DNA from: Bog-756 sp035531955
Lineage (GTDB): Bacteria > Actinomycetota > Acidimicrobiia > Acidimicrobiales > RAAP-2
DNA: 64,000 bases
Direction: 5' to 3'
NCBI GenBank assembly: GCA_035531955.1
Contig: DATKRZ010000039.1
Span: forward strand, 77,792-141,791
In this document: positions 1 to 8,558 of the stretch, piece after piece
Layout of the letters: each line of letters starts with the position of its first letter
How positions within the stretch are numbered: the first letter of the stretch is position 1
Notes under the pieces: model-generated
The model's input: the letters and a program-made list of their open reading frames with translations, nothing else
The model's database searches: none
What the model was told of the DNA's origin: nothing
Translations under genes and position numbers: made by a program

Positions 1-130
1 GGCCGATGAGCATGACAGCCGCCACCCCAAGCGCTCCGACGAGCTTCATCCGCGACTGCTTGTCGGGCAGCGTCGCCTGGCCCTCCAGCCAGCTCGTCCA
101 CTTCTTCAATGCCTGCAGCCAATCGGTCAC
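1..130 (-). CDS. N-terminus of an unidentified membrane protein (cut by window edge)
   Basis: Only the first 43 codons are inside the window; the gene runs off the left edge. A GTG start at 130 (an adjacent GTG sits at 133) follows a G-rich ribosome binding site, AGGGGGG. The product begins MTDWLQALKKWTSWLEG, a short amphipathic cytoplasmic segment, followed by a basic stretch and then a hydrophobic run (LVGALGVAAVMLIG) that looks like a membrane anchor. This layout suits a single-pass anchored protein, but the family cannot be told from this fragment. Confidence 0.55.
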   Translation of the reverse strand, partial: MTDWLQALKKWTSWLEGQATLPDKQSRMKLVGALGVAAVMLIG

Positions 131-390
131 CACGATCCCCCCTGTGCCGAGCCGTGCACGGGACAGCCTACGACGAAGCGCGGGTGGCGGGATGTCGCCC
201 ACCGGACCGGGAGGGTGGGCCGTCGAGCGGGTCGGTGTGCGTCCCGGCTGCGGAGGTGTCCGGGACCATCGACCAGTGATCCCGAGGCGCAGGCCCCGGG
301 GGCCGGTTCGACGGACAAATAGCTCAAGTTCAGGCCCGATTGGGTCGTTCCTCCGTTGGGGGATCGGAATTGTGGTTCGGAAGGCCGGCG

Positions 391-624
391 ATGCCACGCC
401 ACATCGACAAGCCAGAGATGACCGTCATCCGGGGACCCGCGGTTGACTTCACGCGGCCGCGGCCTGGATCCGAGACCCACGCTCTCACTCCGGCGGACGG
501 CTCGGTGGCCCGATCGGACGACTGTGTGAGCGTGTACTGCGCCCAGTGCCAGAGGTGGGTCGACTGTTACGAGGACATCCCGCCCGAAGTGGCCTGGGAG
601 CGACATGCCACGCTGTTCCACTGA
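391..624 (+). CDS. small protein with a CxxC motif, function unknown
   Basis: A 77-residue protein of no family I recognise. I chose ATG 391 because GGAAGG lies just upstream; an in-frame ATG at 340 is also possible. The N-terminal two thirds is polar and probably disordered. The C-terminal part holds YCAQCQRW followed by an acidic-aromatic stretch ending in HATLFH, so one CxxC plus a terminal His could bind a metal. It converges on the SnoaL-like gene with one base between the two stop codons, which leaves no room for a separate terminator. Reality of the gene is likely but not certain. Confidence 0.5.
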   Translation: MPRHIDKPEMTVIRGPAVDFTRPRPGSETHALTPADGSVARSDDCVSVYCAQCQRWVDCYEDIPPEVAWERHATLFH

Positions 625-625
625 G

Positions 626-1102
626 TTATCCATCCGGTGACTCTGCCATCGGATAAGGGGCCTCCGGCAGCCCAGGCATCGGGTTGTCCCACCAAAGTGT
701 GTGCTCGATCCGCTCTGCTATCCGCCAGCCGGATGGAGTATTGACAAGTTGGTCGTGGTAGCGACCGCCGACCGTGAACAGCCATGGCCTGCCGCCGACC
801 TCGAGGCGGTTGGTGTTGAGGAAACATGATCTGGCGCAGATCCCATCGGGGCCGCTGCCGAACTCACGATTCACCACCAGGTGTTGGGTCAGGTGGAACG
901 TGGGAAGGACGCTGGCGAGCCACTGGCGGACCTCGGGGTAGGTTCCCTCGATGCCACCCGCCGACCGGTAGTCGAGACGGGCATCATTCGTGAATACGGT
1001 GTCGAGCAGATCCCAGTCGAGACTGTCAATGGCGGTGGCGTAGCGGGTGAGAAGGTCGTCCATCAGGATCCGATCCGCTACGGCGATACCGTCGCTCTCC
1101 AT
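626..1102 (-). CDS. SnoaL-like / NTF2-fold protein
   Basis: A 158-residue protein of the SnoaL-like NTF2 superfamily, small cone-shaped alpha+beta barrels that act as isomerases, cyclases, dehydratases or ligand binders. The family pattern is clear: an N-terminal helix with LLTRYATAIDSLDWDLLDTVF and an acidic TNDARLDY segment, a central TFHLTQHLVVN strand with a histidine often seen in the active cavity, and a late GRYHDQLV strand followed by GWRIAER. The ATG at 1102 was chosen because homology-like sequence begins there; the frame is open further upstream. Substrate is unknown, and the nearby APH-like kinase is divergent. Confidence 0.8.
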   Translation of the reverse strand: MESDGIAVADRILMDDLLTRYATAIDSLDWDLLDTVFTNDARLDYRSAGGIEGTYPEVRQWLASVLPTFHLTQHLVVNREFGSGPDGICARSCFLNTNRLEVGGRPWLFTVGGRYHDQLVNTPSGWRIAERIEHTLWWDNPMPGLPEAPYPMAESPDG

Positions 1103-1216
1103 GGCAGAGAAGGATACCTCGGCCGCTCTCGGCCAGGCCCGAGGTCGTGCCGACGGCCCATGGTCATGGTCATGGCCATGACGTGATCCACGTCCGATCC
1201 CGTAGAGTCCGAAGCG

Positions 1217-2314
1217 GTGGCGGTGGATCACGCTGAGTTGCGCGAGGTTGTCCAGAGGCTGACCGGATCGCGTGCGGTCGGCAGCTGGAACTGCGACGAG
1301 CTCCATGATCCGGTCGCCTCGGCCACCGTCGGGATCTGGCGGGTCCACGCCGACCAGTGGTCCGTCGTGGTCAAACTCATCGGTCAGGGCAAGGCAGGGC
1401 ACCCCAACTGGCGGACCGGGGAGCAGGCCGACCACTGGTACTACTGGCGCCGAGAGGCCCTCGTCTACGAGTCCCCGCTCCTCTCGTCGTTTGCCGGAGG
1501 ACTGCGGGCTCCGACGTGCCATCTGATCGCTGAGCGATCGGATGGAAACGTGGCGCTCTGGATCGAAGACCTGCAATCCGCTTCTGCCGCGACCGGCTGG
1601 CCGACGGCGCGCTACGGGCAGTCAGCCCGCCACCTGGGGCGTGCCCAGGGTGAGTTCGCTGTCGGGCGGAGCCTGCCGGAGGAGCCGTGGCTGAGCAGGA
1701 GGTGGCTTCGGGCCTATCTGACCCAGCGGGATGCGGACATCCCACTCCTCAGGGACGCCGCCGCCTGGGCGACGCCTCTGGCGAGACGTTGGCTTCCCGA
1801 TACGTTGGCCCTCCCGCTCCTCGAGATGCGCCGCCAACAGGAGCCCTTCGTCACGGCCCTGGAGCGGACTCCGCAGACGGTGTGCCACTTCGACCTCCAT
1901 CCGGCAAATCTCTTCGGCCGGGACGACGAGACGATCCTGATCGACTGGTCGTTCGTCGGCATCGGTGCGATCGGAGAGGACGCCGGCAATCTCGTCCCGG
2001 ACTCGGTGCTCGACTTCCATGTCCGACCGGAGCACATCGACGACCTCTACGAGGTGGTCTTCCAGGGCTACCTCTCCGGACTACGGGATAGTGGCTGGAC
2101 CGGTTCCGCCGAGGTCCTGGACCTGGCCATGAGGGCCTCGATCGCCGCCAAGTACGCCTGGATCGCCCCGGCCATGCTCCGAGCCGCCCTCGATCGGTGC
2201 AGTGCGCTGAACCGGCGCCCCATCGAAGAGGCGTTCGCCTGGTGGGCGCCGGTGATTCCCTTCCTCGTCCGATGCGCCGGGGAGGCCCGCCGTCTCATCG
2301 GGGCTCTCACCTGA
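1217..2314 (+). CDS. aminoglycoside phosphotransferase-family kinase
   Basis: A 365-residue protein of the APH/choline kinase-like fold. The catalytic loop reads CHFDLHPANLF (HxDxxxxN), and about 15 residues later comes the metal-binding ETILIDWSFVG (D in place of the DFG Asp). These are the hallmark kinase residues. The N-terminal lobe is less conserved, with a candidate ATP-lobe strand WSVVVKLIG whose Lys may be the phosphate-anchoring residue. Start is GTG 1217; a second GTG lies two codons on. Members phosphorylate small hydroxylated molecules, not only antibiotics, and nothing here shows the substrate. Resistance should not be assumed. Confidence 0.8.
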   Translation: MAVDHAELREVVQRLTGSRAVGSWNCDELHDPVASATVGIWRVHADQWSVVVKLIGQGKAGHPNWRTGEQADHWYYWRREALVYESPLLSSFAGGLRAPTCHLIAERSDGNVALWIEDLQSASAATGWPTARYGQSARHLGRAQGEFAVGRSLPEEPWLSRRWLRAYLTQRDADIPLLRDAAAWATPLARRWLPDTLALPLLEMRRQQEPFVTALERTPQTVCHFDLHPANLFGRDDETILIDWSFVGIGAIGEDAGNLVPDSVLDFHVRPEHIDDLYEVVFQGYLSGLRDSGWTGSAEVLDLAMRASIAAKYAWIAPAMLRAALDRCSALNRRPIEEAFAWWAPVIPFLVRCAGEARRLIGALT

Positions 2315-2462
2315 GGCTCGCGATGCGGGGCACCAGGCCCTGAACCAGGCACTTGCCGGCGCATCATCAGAGCCGCCTCAGGCGTCAGGGCGGAGGGCCC
2401 AGTGCATGCGACGAAGCTCATTGAAGTCCCACTGACGAACAGCGGACTCGTCGGGAGCGCGC

Positions 2463-3431
2463 CTAGAGCGGGCTTCCACTCAGGTCTGCAGCTCGGCGAG
2501 TCCCGATCGCTTCAGCCGACGATGCTTCTAGTTCGGGAACCAACAGGGGAACAGGGACAGTGGGCACCGGCCGCAGAGTCGGAAGTCGACTGGGCCGACC
2601 CAGAAAGAAGCCCTGGCCACTGGGACAGCCCAAGGAGCGCAATGTGGCCAACTCACCCTCGGTCTCGATGCCTTCGGCAACGATCGTGGTGTTGTAGGTC
2701 TCCAAACCGAAGGTGAGGAGTGCCCGCCCGAGGGCCTGGCGCGCCGGATCCCTGTCGATGCCCCGGGTAAGGCCGATGTCGAGCTTGATCACGTCGGGAT
2801 GGAGATCGAGGATGTGGCGGAAGCTGGAGAAGCCGGCGCCTGCGTCGTCCACGGCCAGTCGGACGCCTCTCGATCGCAGGTCCTGGATGCTCCGGCCGAA
2901 GCGTAGATAGTCGTCGATCGGGGTGTGTTCGGTGAGTTCGAGGACGATCCGCTCGGCGGGAACACCTGCCAGAATCGCCCTGAACTCCTCAGACACGATC
3001 GTTTCGGCCGACGCATTCAGTGAGAGGTACAGGTGGGCCGGGAGCCGATGGAGTTGCTCCAGCGCCATGTCCAAGGCGGTGAGTTCCAGCTCGATGCCGC
3101 GGCCGACAGATGCGGCTTCGGCGAACCATACGTCGGGGGGTCGAACCGGTGGCTGGGCGAAACGGGCCAGCGCCTCGCTCCCCACCGCCTCTCCGCTTCT
3201 GAGATCGACTATGGGCTGAAAGTGCGTCTCCAGGGATCGGTTGGCGATGGTGACGCGTATGAGCCGGTCCCGCTGTTCGTGCAGCCGTTCGGCTTCGCTC
3301 TCGTCGTGTTTGAGCCGCCGACCCGATGGGTGCGACCGGAGCGACGAGCCCCTCATCCGCTCCATTCCGCGCGTCAGAGCGCCCTTTCGGCCAATGAAAA
3401 GATCACCATCGGACAGGGAGGGCGTCCTCAT
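2463..3431 (-). CDS. EAL-domain cyclic-di-GMP phosphodiesterase
   Basis: A 322-residue protein with a single EAL domain (about residues 65-280) and a short basic N-terminal region without an obvious sensor. Catalytic signatures are present: GSEALARF (the EAL motif), SLNAS (metal-ligand Asn), LELTEH, VDDAGAGFSS, IKLDIGL (catalytic Lys), VAEGIE and GQGFFLG. The loop reads DDAGAGF instead of the common DDFGTGY, a variant seen in some stand-alone EAL proteins. It should hydrolyse c-di-GMP to pGpG. The C-terminal 40 residues are rich in Pro and Val and appear disordered. It is one of three EAL proteins in the window. Confidence 0.88.
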   Translation of the reverse strand: MRTPSLSDGDLFIGRKGALTRGMERMRGSSLRSHPSGRRLKHDESEAERLHEQRDRLIRVTIANRSLETHFQPIVDLRSGEAVGSEALARFAQPPVRPPDVWFAEAASVGRGIELELTALDMALEQLHRLPAHLYLSLNASAETIVSEEFRAILAGVPAERIVLELTEHTPIDDYLRFGRSIQDLRSRGVRLAVDDAGAGFSSFRHILDLHPDVIKLDIGLTRGIDRDPARQALGRALLTFGLETYNTTIVAEGIETEGELATLRSLGCPSGQGFFLGRPSRLPTLRPVPTVPVPLLVPELEASSAEAIGTRRAADLSGSPL

Positions 3432-3733
3432 CGTCTACAGGCCATCGACTTCGCTCGCCATCCCTAATTGTCCAAGTCGCCCAGCAGCATCGAGAGCTGG
3501 CCGAGATCTGCCATTGCAGTATCGGCTCTCGGTGCCCCCATCTTGAGAGGATTGACGAGGCAGGAGCACCCGCTCGTCGGTCCTACCCACCCCGCACGGA
3601 GCTGGTGAGGGCGAACCTGGTCGCCGCGCCACGCCTCACGGTTTGGGAGAACGGCGGGGCAGATGCGAGGATGCCGTCGACACGCCTCCTCAGTCATCTC
3701 TATCGGGGCCCCAACGAGGCGGGGTCCGGACAG
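3432..3733. other. intergenic stretch with no supported gene
   Basis: About 300 bases between the start of the EAL gene and the stop of the GntR-type gene, both on the minus strand. Short open frames exist on both strands, but none has a convincing ribosome binding site or a recognisable protein. It presumably holds the EAL-gene promoter. No strong hairpin or repeat was seen by eye. Confidence 0.5.
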
Positions 3734-4081
3734 TTAGGACAGGCCTTCGATTATCTGCACGACCTCATCGGGTCGGTATCCCTGGGTGCGGCAGTACTCG
3801 ACCAGTTCTCGCACCCGTTTCACGACAACACTGCGTTCGGGAGTTCCGGCCACGGTGATTCCTCGGCCTCGTTGAAAGTCGAGCAGCCCCTCATCACGGA
3901 GGAGACGCAGGGCACGGAGCACGGTGTTCTTGTTGACTTCGAGGACTGCGGCCATGTCCTTGGCAAGGGGCAGGCGCTCACCGGGACCGGCCTCCCCATC
4001 GGCGATAGCCCGACGGATTTCCGCCGCCACCTGATCGTGCAGTGGGGTGACTTCGGTGCGATCGACCTTGACACGGATCAT
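3734..4081 (-). CDS. GntR-family transcriptional regulator (short, YtrA-like)
   Basis: A 115-residue regulator. Residues 8-75 form the GntR winged helix-turn-helix: PLHDQVAAEIRRAI, then GERLPLAKDMAAVLEVNKNTV (recognition region) and the wing FQRGRGITVAG. The remaining 35 residues are a short helical tail (RVRELVEYCRTQGYRPDE), typical of the YtrA subfamily, which lacks a large effector domain. Start is ATG 4081; an in-frame ATG at 4093 is possible. It is transcribed away from the membrane-anchored protein gene at 4129. YtrA-type regulators often repress their own operon, and a palindrome lies exactly over this start region. Confidence 0.85.
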   Translation of the reverse strand: MIRVKVDRTEVTPLHDQVAAEIRRAIADGEAGPGERLPLAKDMAAVLEVNKNTVLRALRLLRDEGLLDFQRGRGITVAGTPERSVVVKRVRELVEYCRTQGYRPDEVVQIIEGLS

Positions 4082-4083
4082 GG

Positions 4084-4097
4084 TACTAGTCATAGTA
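4084..4097. promoter_or_regulatory. palindrome TACTA-N4-TAGTA, candidate GntR operator and -10 region
   Basis: A perfect 5+5 bp inverted repeat, TACTA-GTCA-TAGTA, sits just upstream of ATG 4081 of the GntR gene and between it and the divergent gene at 4129. On the minus strand the same bases contain TACTAT, a fair -10 element, only about ten bases before ATG 4081, so the transcript would be leaderless or nearly so. A repressor bound here would block its own promoter. This is inferred from position and symmetry. Confidence 0.45.
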
Positions 4098-4128
4098 GCT
4101 CTATGGCCCCCGAACGGCCAGGGCACCG

Positions 4129-4782
4129 ATGACGTTTGTTGCCCAACCTGCCGAGCCGCCCATCTTGGGCCCGCATCGGTTTCTCTTTCGATCGGCGAGA
4201 CGGAGGCGGCGGCAGAGGTGGGTGACCGTGGGGATCGCCCTCGGGGTGGTTGCGGCATTTTGTGCCCTGGGCGTTCTCTCGATGACCCTCCAGCTGAGTC
4301 GTCTCGGACAGGGGTTCTCCAACCTCGACCACGTGTTTGACCAGAATGGTGCCGGAGCCGCGGCCGTGGCAGATGGGGTTGCCAAGGATCAGGGCATCCC
4401 GGACGGGGAGCTCACAGTGGCCGCCCTGAATCAAGAGCGACCTGGCCTCGCCTGGGTTGCGGGTAATGTCCCACTCCCGACTCCTGGCGTCGCATCACCC
4501 ACGAGCGTCGATGGGAGTGGTACCCACGTTGTCACTGCGCAGCGGGTATCTCCCATTCAGGGGATTCCCCTTCCCTTCTGCGTCCTCGGCCTGAGCGTCT
4601 CCTCCAGCACTGACCCCATCGTCAGTCAGGACCACCTTCCCGGCACAGGCAGTTACTGGGTGACGATTGGGCTGCCGACAAGGAGCTGTTCAGCCGACTC
4701 GTCACCCAACTCCGGATGGAAACGAGCGAATCCCGAAGTAGTGCAGGCGCTTGTTGAGGCCCACTCCGCTCCAAGCCCGTAG
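4129..4782 (+). CDS. membrane-anchored protein of unknown function
   Basis: A 217-residue protein with a basic cytoplasmic N-terminus (RSARRRRRQRW), one transmembrane segment at about residues 31-55 (VTVGIALGVVAAFCALGVL), and an extracytoplasmic region of about 160 residues rich in Ser, Pro and Gly. It has two Cys residues (one near LPFCVLG, one near TRSCSAD) that could form a disulfide outside the cell. No family is recognised. It is divergent from the GntR regulator gene 47 bp away, across the palindrome, so it may be a target of that regulator. Start ATG 4129 has a weak upstream AGGGC. Confidence 0.6.
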   Translation: MTFVAQPAEPPILGPHRFLFRSARRRRRQRWVTVGIALGVVAAFCALGVLSMTLQLSRLGQGFSNLDHVFDQNGAGAAAVADGVAKDQGIPDGELTVAALNQERPGLAWVAGNVPLPTPGVASPTSVDGSGTHVVTAQRVSPIQGIPLPFCVLGLSVSSSTDPIVSQDHLPGTGSYWVTIGLPTRSCSADSSPNSGWKRANPEVVQALVEAHSAPSP

Positions 4783-4895
4783 ACAACGAAGCGACCCGGC
4801 CCGGGAAGCCCGGAGGCGCGTTTCCTCGAGGGGATGGAGCGATGCGAAGGAGATCCGACATTCCTCGGAGTCCCGTTGAGGGGCTGGCAGTCGAG

Positions 4896-4966
4896 AGCGG
4901 CTGAAGGGAATCGAACCCTCGTCATCAGTTTGGAAAACTGAGGCTCTACCATTGAGCTACAGCCGC
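4896..4966 (-). tRNA. tRNA-Gly(TCC)
   Basis: The minus strand folds as a complete 71-nt cloverleaf: acceptor GCGGCTG/CAGCCGC, D stem GCTC/GAGC, anticodon stem TCAGT/ACTGA with loop TTTCCAA (anticodon TCC), T stem GAGGG/CCCTT with TTCGATT loop, and discriminator U. CCA is not encoded. Sequence resembles other bacterial tRNA-Gly(TCC) around the anticodon arm. Confidence 0.96.
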
Positions 4967-5127
4967 GTGATTCGGACCAGCGATTGTAACATTGACGTCC
5001 GGCTGGGGTTTCTTCGGATCCCGCCCTGACGCTACGGGTTCAACGACAGTTCGCTGTCCCGCAGCTGGCACAGCGGAACCGTACGCACCGGTGAGCTACC
5101 GGCTGTGCGAACCGGTGTGAGGACGGA

Positions 5128-5790
5128 CTAACCGGGCGACCAGAGAGGCTGGTCAAACTCGAACCCGACCGGGGATCCCCATTGGTTCCGGTAGGAGACC
5201 TCTTGGACCGGTCGGCGGGGAGCCACTCCCCACCTCCCCGTCGGGTAGCCGAAGCTGACGCAGCAGGCCATCAACCAATGCTTGTCGCGGGGGACGCCGA
5301 GGATGTCGAAGACCTCGTCGGGATGGAAGACACCGAGGACGACCGTCAGCGAGCTCCCGACCCCTTCGGCCCGGGCGGCCAGCTGCGCGCTCCAGACCGC
5401 CGGGAAGATGGATCCTCCGGTGGGGTCGGCCTGCACAAAGCCGAAGAGATAGAGCGGCACCTGTTCAAAATGGTCGGCCAACCACTGCGCCGAGCGTTGG
5501 ACCTTGACCATCTGGACGCTCTCCTCGGAATCGGGGTCCTCGGCCGCAGCCGCCAGGCGGTCTGCGTAGATGGTCAGCCACAGCTGCTCGATGCTGTGGC
5601 GATAGAGCGGTCCGATCTGCGAGATCACCTCCGGGTCGTCCACCAGCAGGAACCGCCAGTTCTGTGCATTCCCACCGGTGGGGGCCCTGATGGCAGCGTC
5701 GAGGATCTTGGCCTGCACGTCGAGGGGGACGGGGTCAGGACGCACCCTTCTCATGGCCCGGGTGGTGTAGAGCGCCTCGTGCAGTTCCAC
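5128..5790 (-). CDS. nitroreductase-family FMN oxidoreductase
   Basis: A 220-residue flavoprotein of the nitroreductase superfamily, which uses FMN and NAD(P)H to reduce nitro groups, quinones, flavins or other acceptors. The N-terminal FMN-phosphate signature is TTRAMRRVRPD, followed by IRAPTGGNAQNWRF (the SPSA..QPW region of the family). The late loop AEGVGSSLTVVLG and the final RRPVQEVSYRNQWG match the C-terminal FMN-binding segment. Length is typical. It ends just downstream of a CACCGGT...ACCGGTG inverted repeat that may help terminate transcription. Substrate is unknown; the next gene is divergent. Confidence 0.87.
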   Translation of the reverse strand: MELHEALYTTRAMRRVRPDPVPLDVQAKILDAAIRAPTGGNAQNWRFLLVDDPEVISQIGPLYRHSIEQLWLTIYADRLAAAAEDPDSEESVQMVKVQRSAQWLADHFEQVPLYLFGFVQADPTGGSIFPAVWSAQLAARAEGVGSSLTVVLGVFHPDEVFDILGVPRDKHWLMACCVSFGYPTGRWGVAPRRPVQEVSYRNQWGSPVGFEFDQPLWSPG

Positions 5791-5948
5791 TGGTTCATCC
5801 CCCTGGTCGGGCGGGCCCGAAGATCAGCCCGGTCGTGGGCGTCACCGTACCGTCCACGTCCGCCCTCGGGGACAATCACCCTGCGAAGCGGGACCGGGAC
5901 CCCGCCGAGGCGGGTCGGCCCGGCGGCCCGGGATGCTAAGCCGGAGCC

Positions 5949-7265
5949 ATGACATCCTCCGCGGGACCCACCCAGCCGGAGTCGACCGGGTTGACTGCGC
6001 CGGTGGTCCGGCGCAGCGTCGGCACCTCCGCCGAGCTGGTGACCGGGGCGATGGCCGCCGGGGGCGGATGCGTGGCCCGGGCGGAGGACGGCCGGGTGGT
6101 CTTCGTGCGGCACGCCCTCCCCGGGGAGCGGGTGCTGGCCGAGGTGACCGCCGAGGCGTCCTCGTTCCTCCGGGCCGATGCCGTCGAGGTGCTCGAAGCC
6201 TCGCCGGACCGGGTCCCGGCACCGTGCCCCCACGCCGGCCCCGGCCGGTGCGGGGGCTGTGACTGGCAGCACGCCTCGCTGCCGGCCCAGCGGTTGCTCA
6301 AGGCCGCCCTGATCTGTGAGCAGCTGCGACGGCTGGCGGGGATCGATCGGGAGGTGGAGGTAGAGGAGGCCCCCGGCGCCCCGGAGGGACTGGGGTGGCG
6401 GACTCGGGTCCGATTCGCCGTCGATCGGGCCGGTCGCACCGGCCTCCGGCGGCACCGCTCCCGGGCCATCGAGCCGGTGGCCGAGTGCCCCATCGCCATC
6501 CACGCCGTCAATCGGGTGGGGGTGGGCGCGGTCCGGTGGAAGGGGGCGCACCACCTGGAGGTGACTGCCCCGCCGGATGGAGGCGAGGCGGTGGTATCGG
6601 TCCAGACCGGCCGCTCAGGCCTGGCCGGCCGCCCGGTGGTGGAGGCCGGCCTGGTGGTGGACGGCCGGACGGTCCGAAAGCCGAACCGGGTCCTCCACAC
6701 CGTCCTCGGCCACCGGTTCGAGGTCAGTTCGGGCGTGTTCTGGCAGGTCCACCCGGCCGGGGCCGCCCTCCTCACCCGGTGCGTGCTCGAAGCGGTGGTG
6801 CCGGCGGCAGGAGAGCGGGTGGCCGATCTCTACGCGGGAGCAGGGCTGTTCACCGTGCCGCTGGCCCACGCCGTCGGACCCAACGGGTCGGTGGTGGCGG
6901 TGGAGCGGAGCGGCCGGGCCTGCGCCGACGCGGTTCGCAACGCCACCGGTCTCGACCAGGTGGAGATCGTCAGGTCCGAGGTCACCGGGTCGGTGGTGTC
7001 CGACCGGCTCGGGTCGCCGGATGTCATCGTCCTCGACCCGGCGCGCCAGGGAGCCGGACTGGCCGTGACCCGGGCCATCAGTGCCCTCGAGCCGGCGCCG
7101 AGGGCGGTCGCCTACGTCTCGTGTGATCCGGCCTCGTTCGCCCGCGACCTGCGGGTCCTGCTCGACGCCCGATGGTCGATGGCCTCGCTGCGCGCCTTCG
7201 ATCTCTTCCCGATGACCGAGCACGTGGAGCTAGTGGCGGTCCTCACCCCCCCCGACGGCGGTTGA
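5949..7265 (+). CDS. class I SAM-dependent RNA (uracil-C5) methyltransferase, RumA/TrmA-like
   Basis: A 438-residue protein of the TrmA/RlmC/RlmD family, which methylates C5 of uridine in tRNA or rRNA. An N-terminal TRAM-like OB region (about residues 28-85) precedes iron-sulfur ligands CPHAGPGRCGGCDWQ and ECPIA, giving the four-Cys set used by RlmD. The SAM site is DLYAGAGLFT, followed by VVAVERS. The catalytic segment SCDPASFARDL carries the nucleophilic Cys, and LDPAR is also present. The last residues FPMTEHVELVAVL are the usual family ending. Start ATG 5949. Exact target base cannot be read from sequence. Confidence 0.9.
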   Translation: MTSSAGPTQPESTGLTAPVVRRSVGTSAELVTGAMAAGGGCVARAEDGRVVFVRHALPGERVLAEVTAEASSFLRADAVEVLEASPDRVPAPCPHAGPGRCGGCDWQHASLPAQRLLKAALICEQLRRLAGIDREVEVEEAPGAPEGLGWRTRVRFAVDRAGRTGLRRHRSRAIEPVAECPIAIHAVNRVGVGAVRWKGAHHLEVTAPPDGGEAVVSVQTGRSGLAGRPVVEAGLVVDGRTVRKPNRVLHTVLGHRFEVSSGVFWQVHPAGAALLTRCVLEAVVPAAGERVADLYAGAGLFTVPLAHAVGPNGSVVAVERSGRACADAVRNATGLDQVEIVRSEVTGSVVSDRLGSPDVIVLDPARQGAGLAVTRAISALEPAPRAVAYVSCDPASFARDLRVLLDARWSMASLRAFDLFPMTEHVELVAVLTPPDGG

Positions 7266-7324
7266 GGCTTGCTCACCGGCACGGCGCGCGGCGAAAGCCC
7301 CCGGCTGTTGCCCCGGCGGGGGGA

Positions 7325-8443
7325 TCAGGCGTTGGTCGGCGCCTTCACGGTCTGCACCAGGGCCAGGCACATCTCGTCCGAGGACCCGTCGCCCCAGGTG
7401 ACATAGCGGGGCGGGAGCTTCCGCAGTGCGGGCAACTCCTGGCGCAGGGTCGGGTCGTAGGTGCAGGTGACCCCTATCCTGTCTCCGGGTTTGGTGAGGA
7501 CCGGCGTGCTGAGGGTGTACGACCGCTGATAGTTGAAGTCGTAGTTGGGGACGTTCAGCAGCGTGCGCGCGTTGGGGGTTCCGGGGTCGAGCACGATCTG
7601 CATGCCCCTACCCAGCAGGTGCATGTGGACGCCCAGGCGGACGATCTCCTGGCCCCCTCTGATACCCCACGTGCATGAGGTCGTGTCGCCGCTCGGCGGG
7701 TTGACGGGATTTCGACCGCAGACGGACTCGATGATGCCCACGAACTGCGCGGACCCGGCACCGAAGCGCTTGCCCAGGTCGACCAGCGAGGCGTTGCGGT
7801 TGCAAAGGGGTCCGGTGACTCCGGCCGGGCAGGGGATGTCAGGTGGTGCCGGCATCAATGTGAGTGTGAGCGGCTTGAGGGGGGTCGTCGCCGGAACGGT
7901 GTGGAGTATGAGCTTGGATCTGACCGGCTTGTCGCCGCGGAGGAGGTTGTAGTGGATCTGCATGACCACCATGCTGCCGGCGGGGAAGCTGACCCCGGTG
8001 CCGGACGGGAGCACGTCCTCGCCGTGGCCCGGTGCCCACGCGGTCAACCAGGGCGTGTTGGAGATCTGCTCGAGCCCGGTGCCCGGCAGTGCCGTCTCGC
8101 CGAAGCAGGTCCAACCCTTCCCGTTGTGATCGGCCGCCTTGGCCTCCTTGGCCAGGTTGGGCGGGATCTGGAACAAGATGGCGTGGTGGACCTCGACGCT
8201 GTTCGGGTAGAACTGGCTCGACACGATGAAGGAATTGGACGTCACGTGGGGGTTGACCAGGGTGCAGTGGTAGTCGTCGGTGGCGCCCTTGGGAGCGTGA
8301 GGCGTGTAGGACTGGTTGGCCTGCATGGTGAGGGTGGTCACCGGAGGCGATGCCGCCCCGGAAACCGAGGCGATCACTCCGGTGGCCAAGCCGGTGATTG
8401 CGAGGACTCCAGCCAGGGCTATGCGCACAGCACGGGATCTCAT
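7325..8443 (-). CDS. secreted copper type II ascorbate-dependent monooxygenase-like protein
   Basis: A 372-residue secreted protein with a signal peptide (MRSRAVRIALAGVLAITGL...AASP). It resembles the two-domain PHM/DBH fold, in which CuH (three His) sits in the first domain and CuM (two His plus Met) in the second. Candidate copper ligands are VEVHHAILF and MQIHYN, then VHMHLLG and the late SSDEMCLAL, a segment characteristic of this family. Cys residues are frequent (for example YHCTL, WTCFG, VTCTYD), fitting disulfides outside the cell. Bacterial members are widespread but their substrates are mostly unknown. It is encoded alone and converges on the methyltransferase gene. Confidence 0.75.
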   Translation of the reverse strand: MRSRAVRIALAGVLAITGLATGVIASVSGAASPPVTTLTMQANQSYTPHAPKGATDDYHCTLVNPHVTSNSFIVSSQFYPNSVEVHHAILFQIPPNLAKEAKAADHNGKGWTCFGETALPGTGLEQISNTPWLTAWAPGHGEDVLPSGTGVSFPAGSMVVMQIHYNLLRGDKPVRSKLILHTVPATTPLKPLTLTLMPAPPDIPCPAGVTGPLCNRNASLVDLGKRFGAGSAQFVGIIESVCGRNPVNPPSGDTTSCTWGIRGGQEIVRLGVHMHLLGRGMQIVLDPGTPNARTLLNVPNYDFNYQRSYTLSTPVLTKPGDRIGVTCTYDPTLRQELPALRKLPPRYVTWGDGSSDEMCLALVQTVKAPTNA

Positions 8444-8558
8444 GGGCGCAGCCTATCCCGGCGCCACAGGTTTCGCCGGTTGGCCTGACAGATGATTGTC
8501 CGGCCGTCGTCAGGGGTGGAATACCCTGCGGGGGGCCACCGTGAGCGGCGACCGCCGA

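Noticed and set aside
6..446. Plus-strand frame at the left edge
   Set aside because: Low-complexity, Arg/Pro-rich antisense of the true partial gene on the minus strand.
1217..2314. Antibiotic resistance gene
   Set aside because: The kinase fold is shared by many non-resistance enzymes and nothing in the context supports drug inactivation.
7266..7324. Rho-independent terminator between convergent genes
   Set aside because: The CCCCCG...CGGGGG pairing is short with a long loop and no T-run; not convincing.
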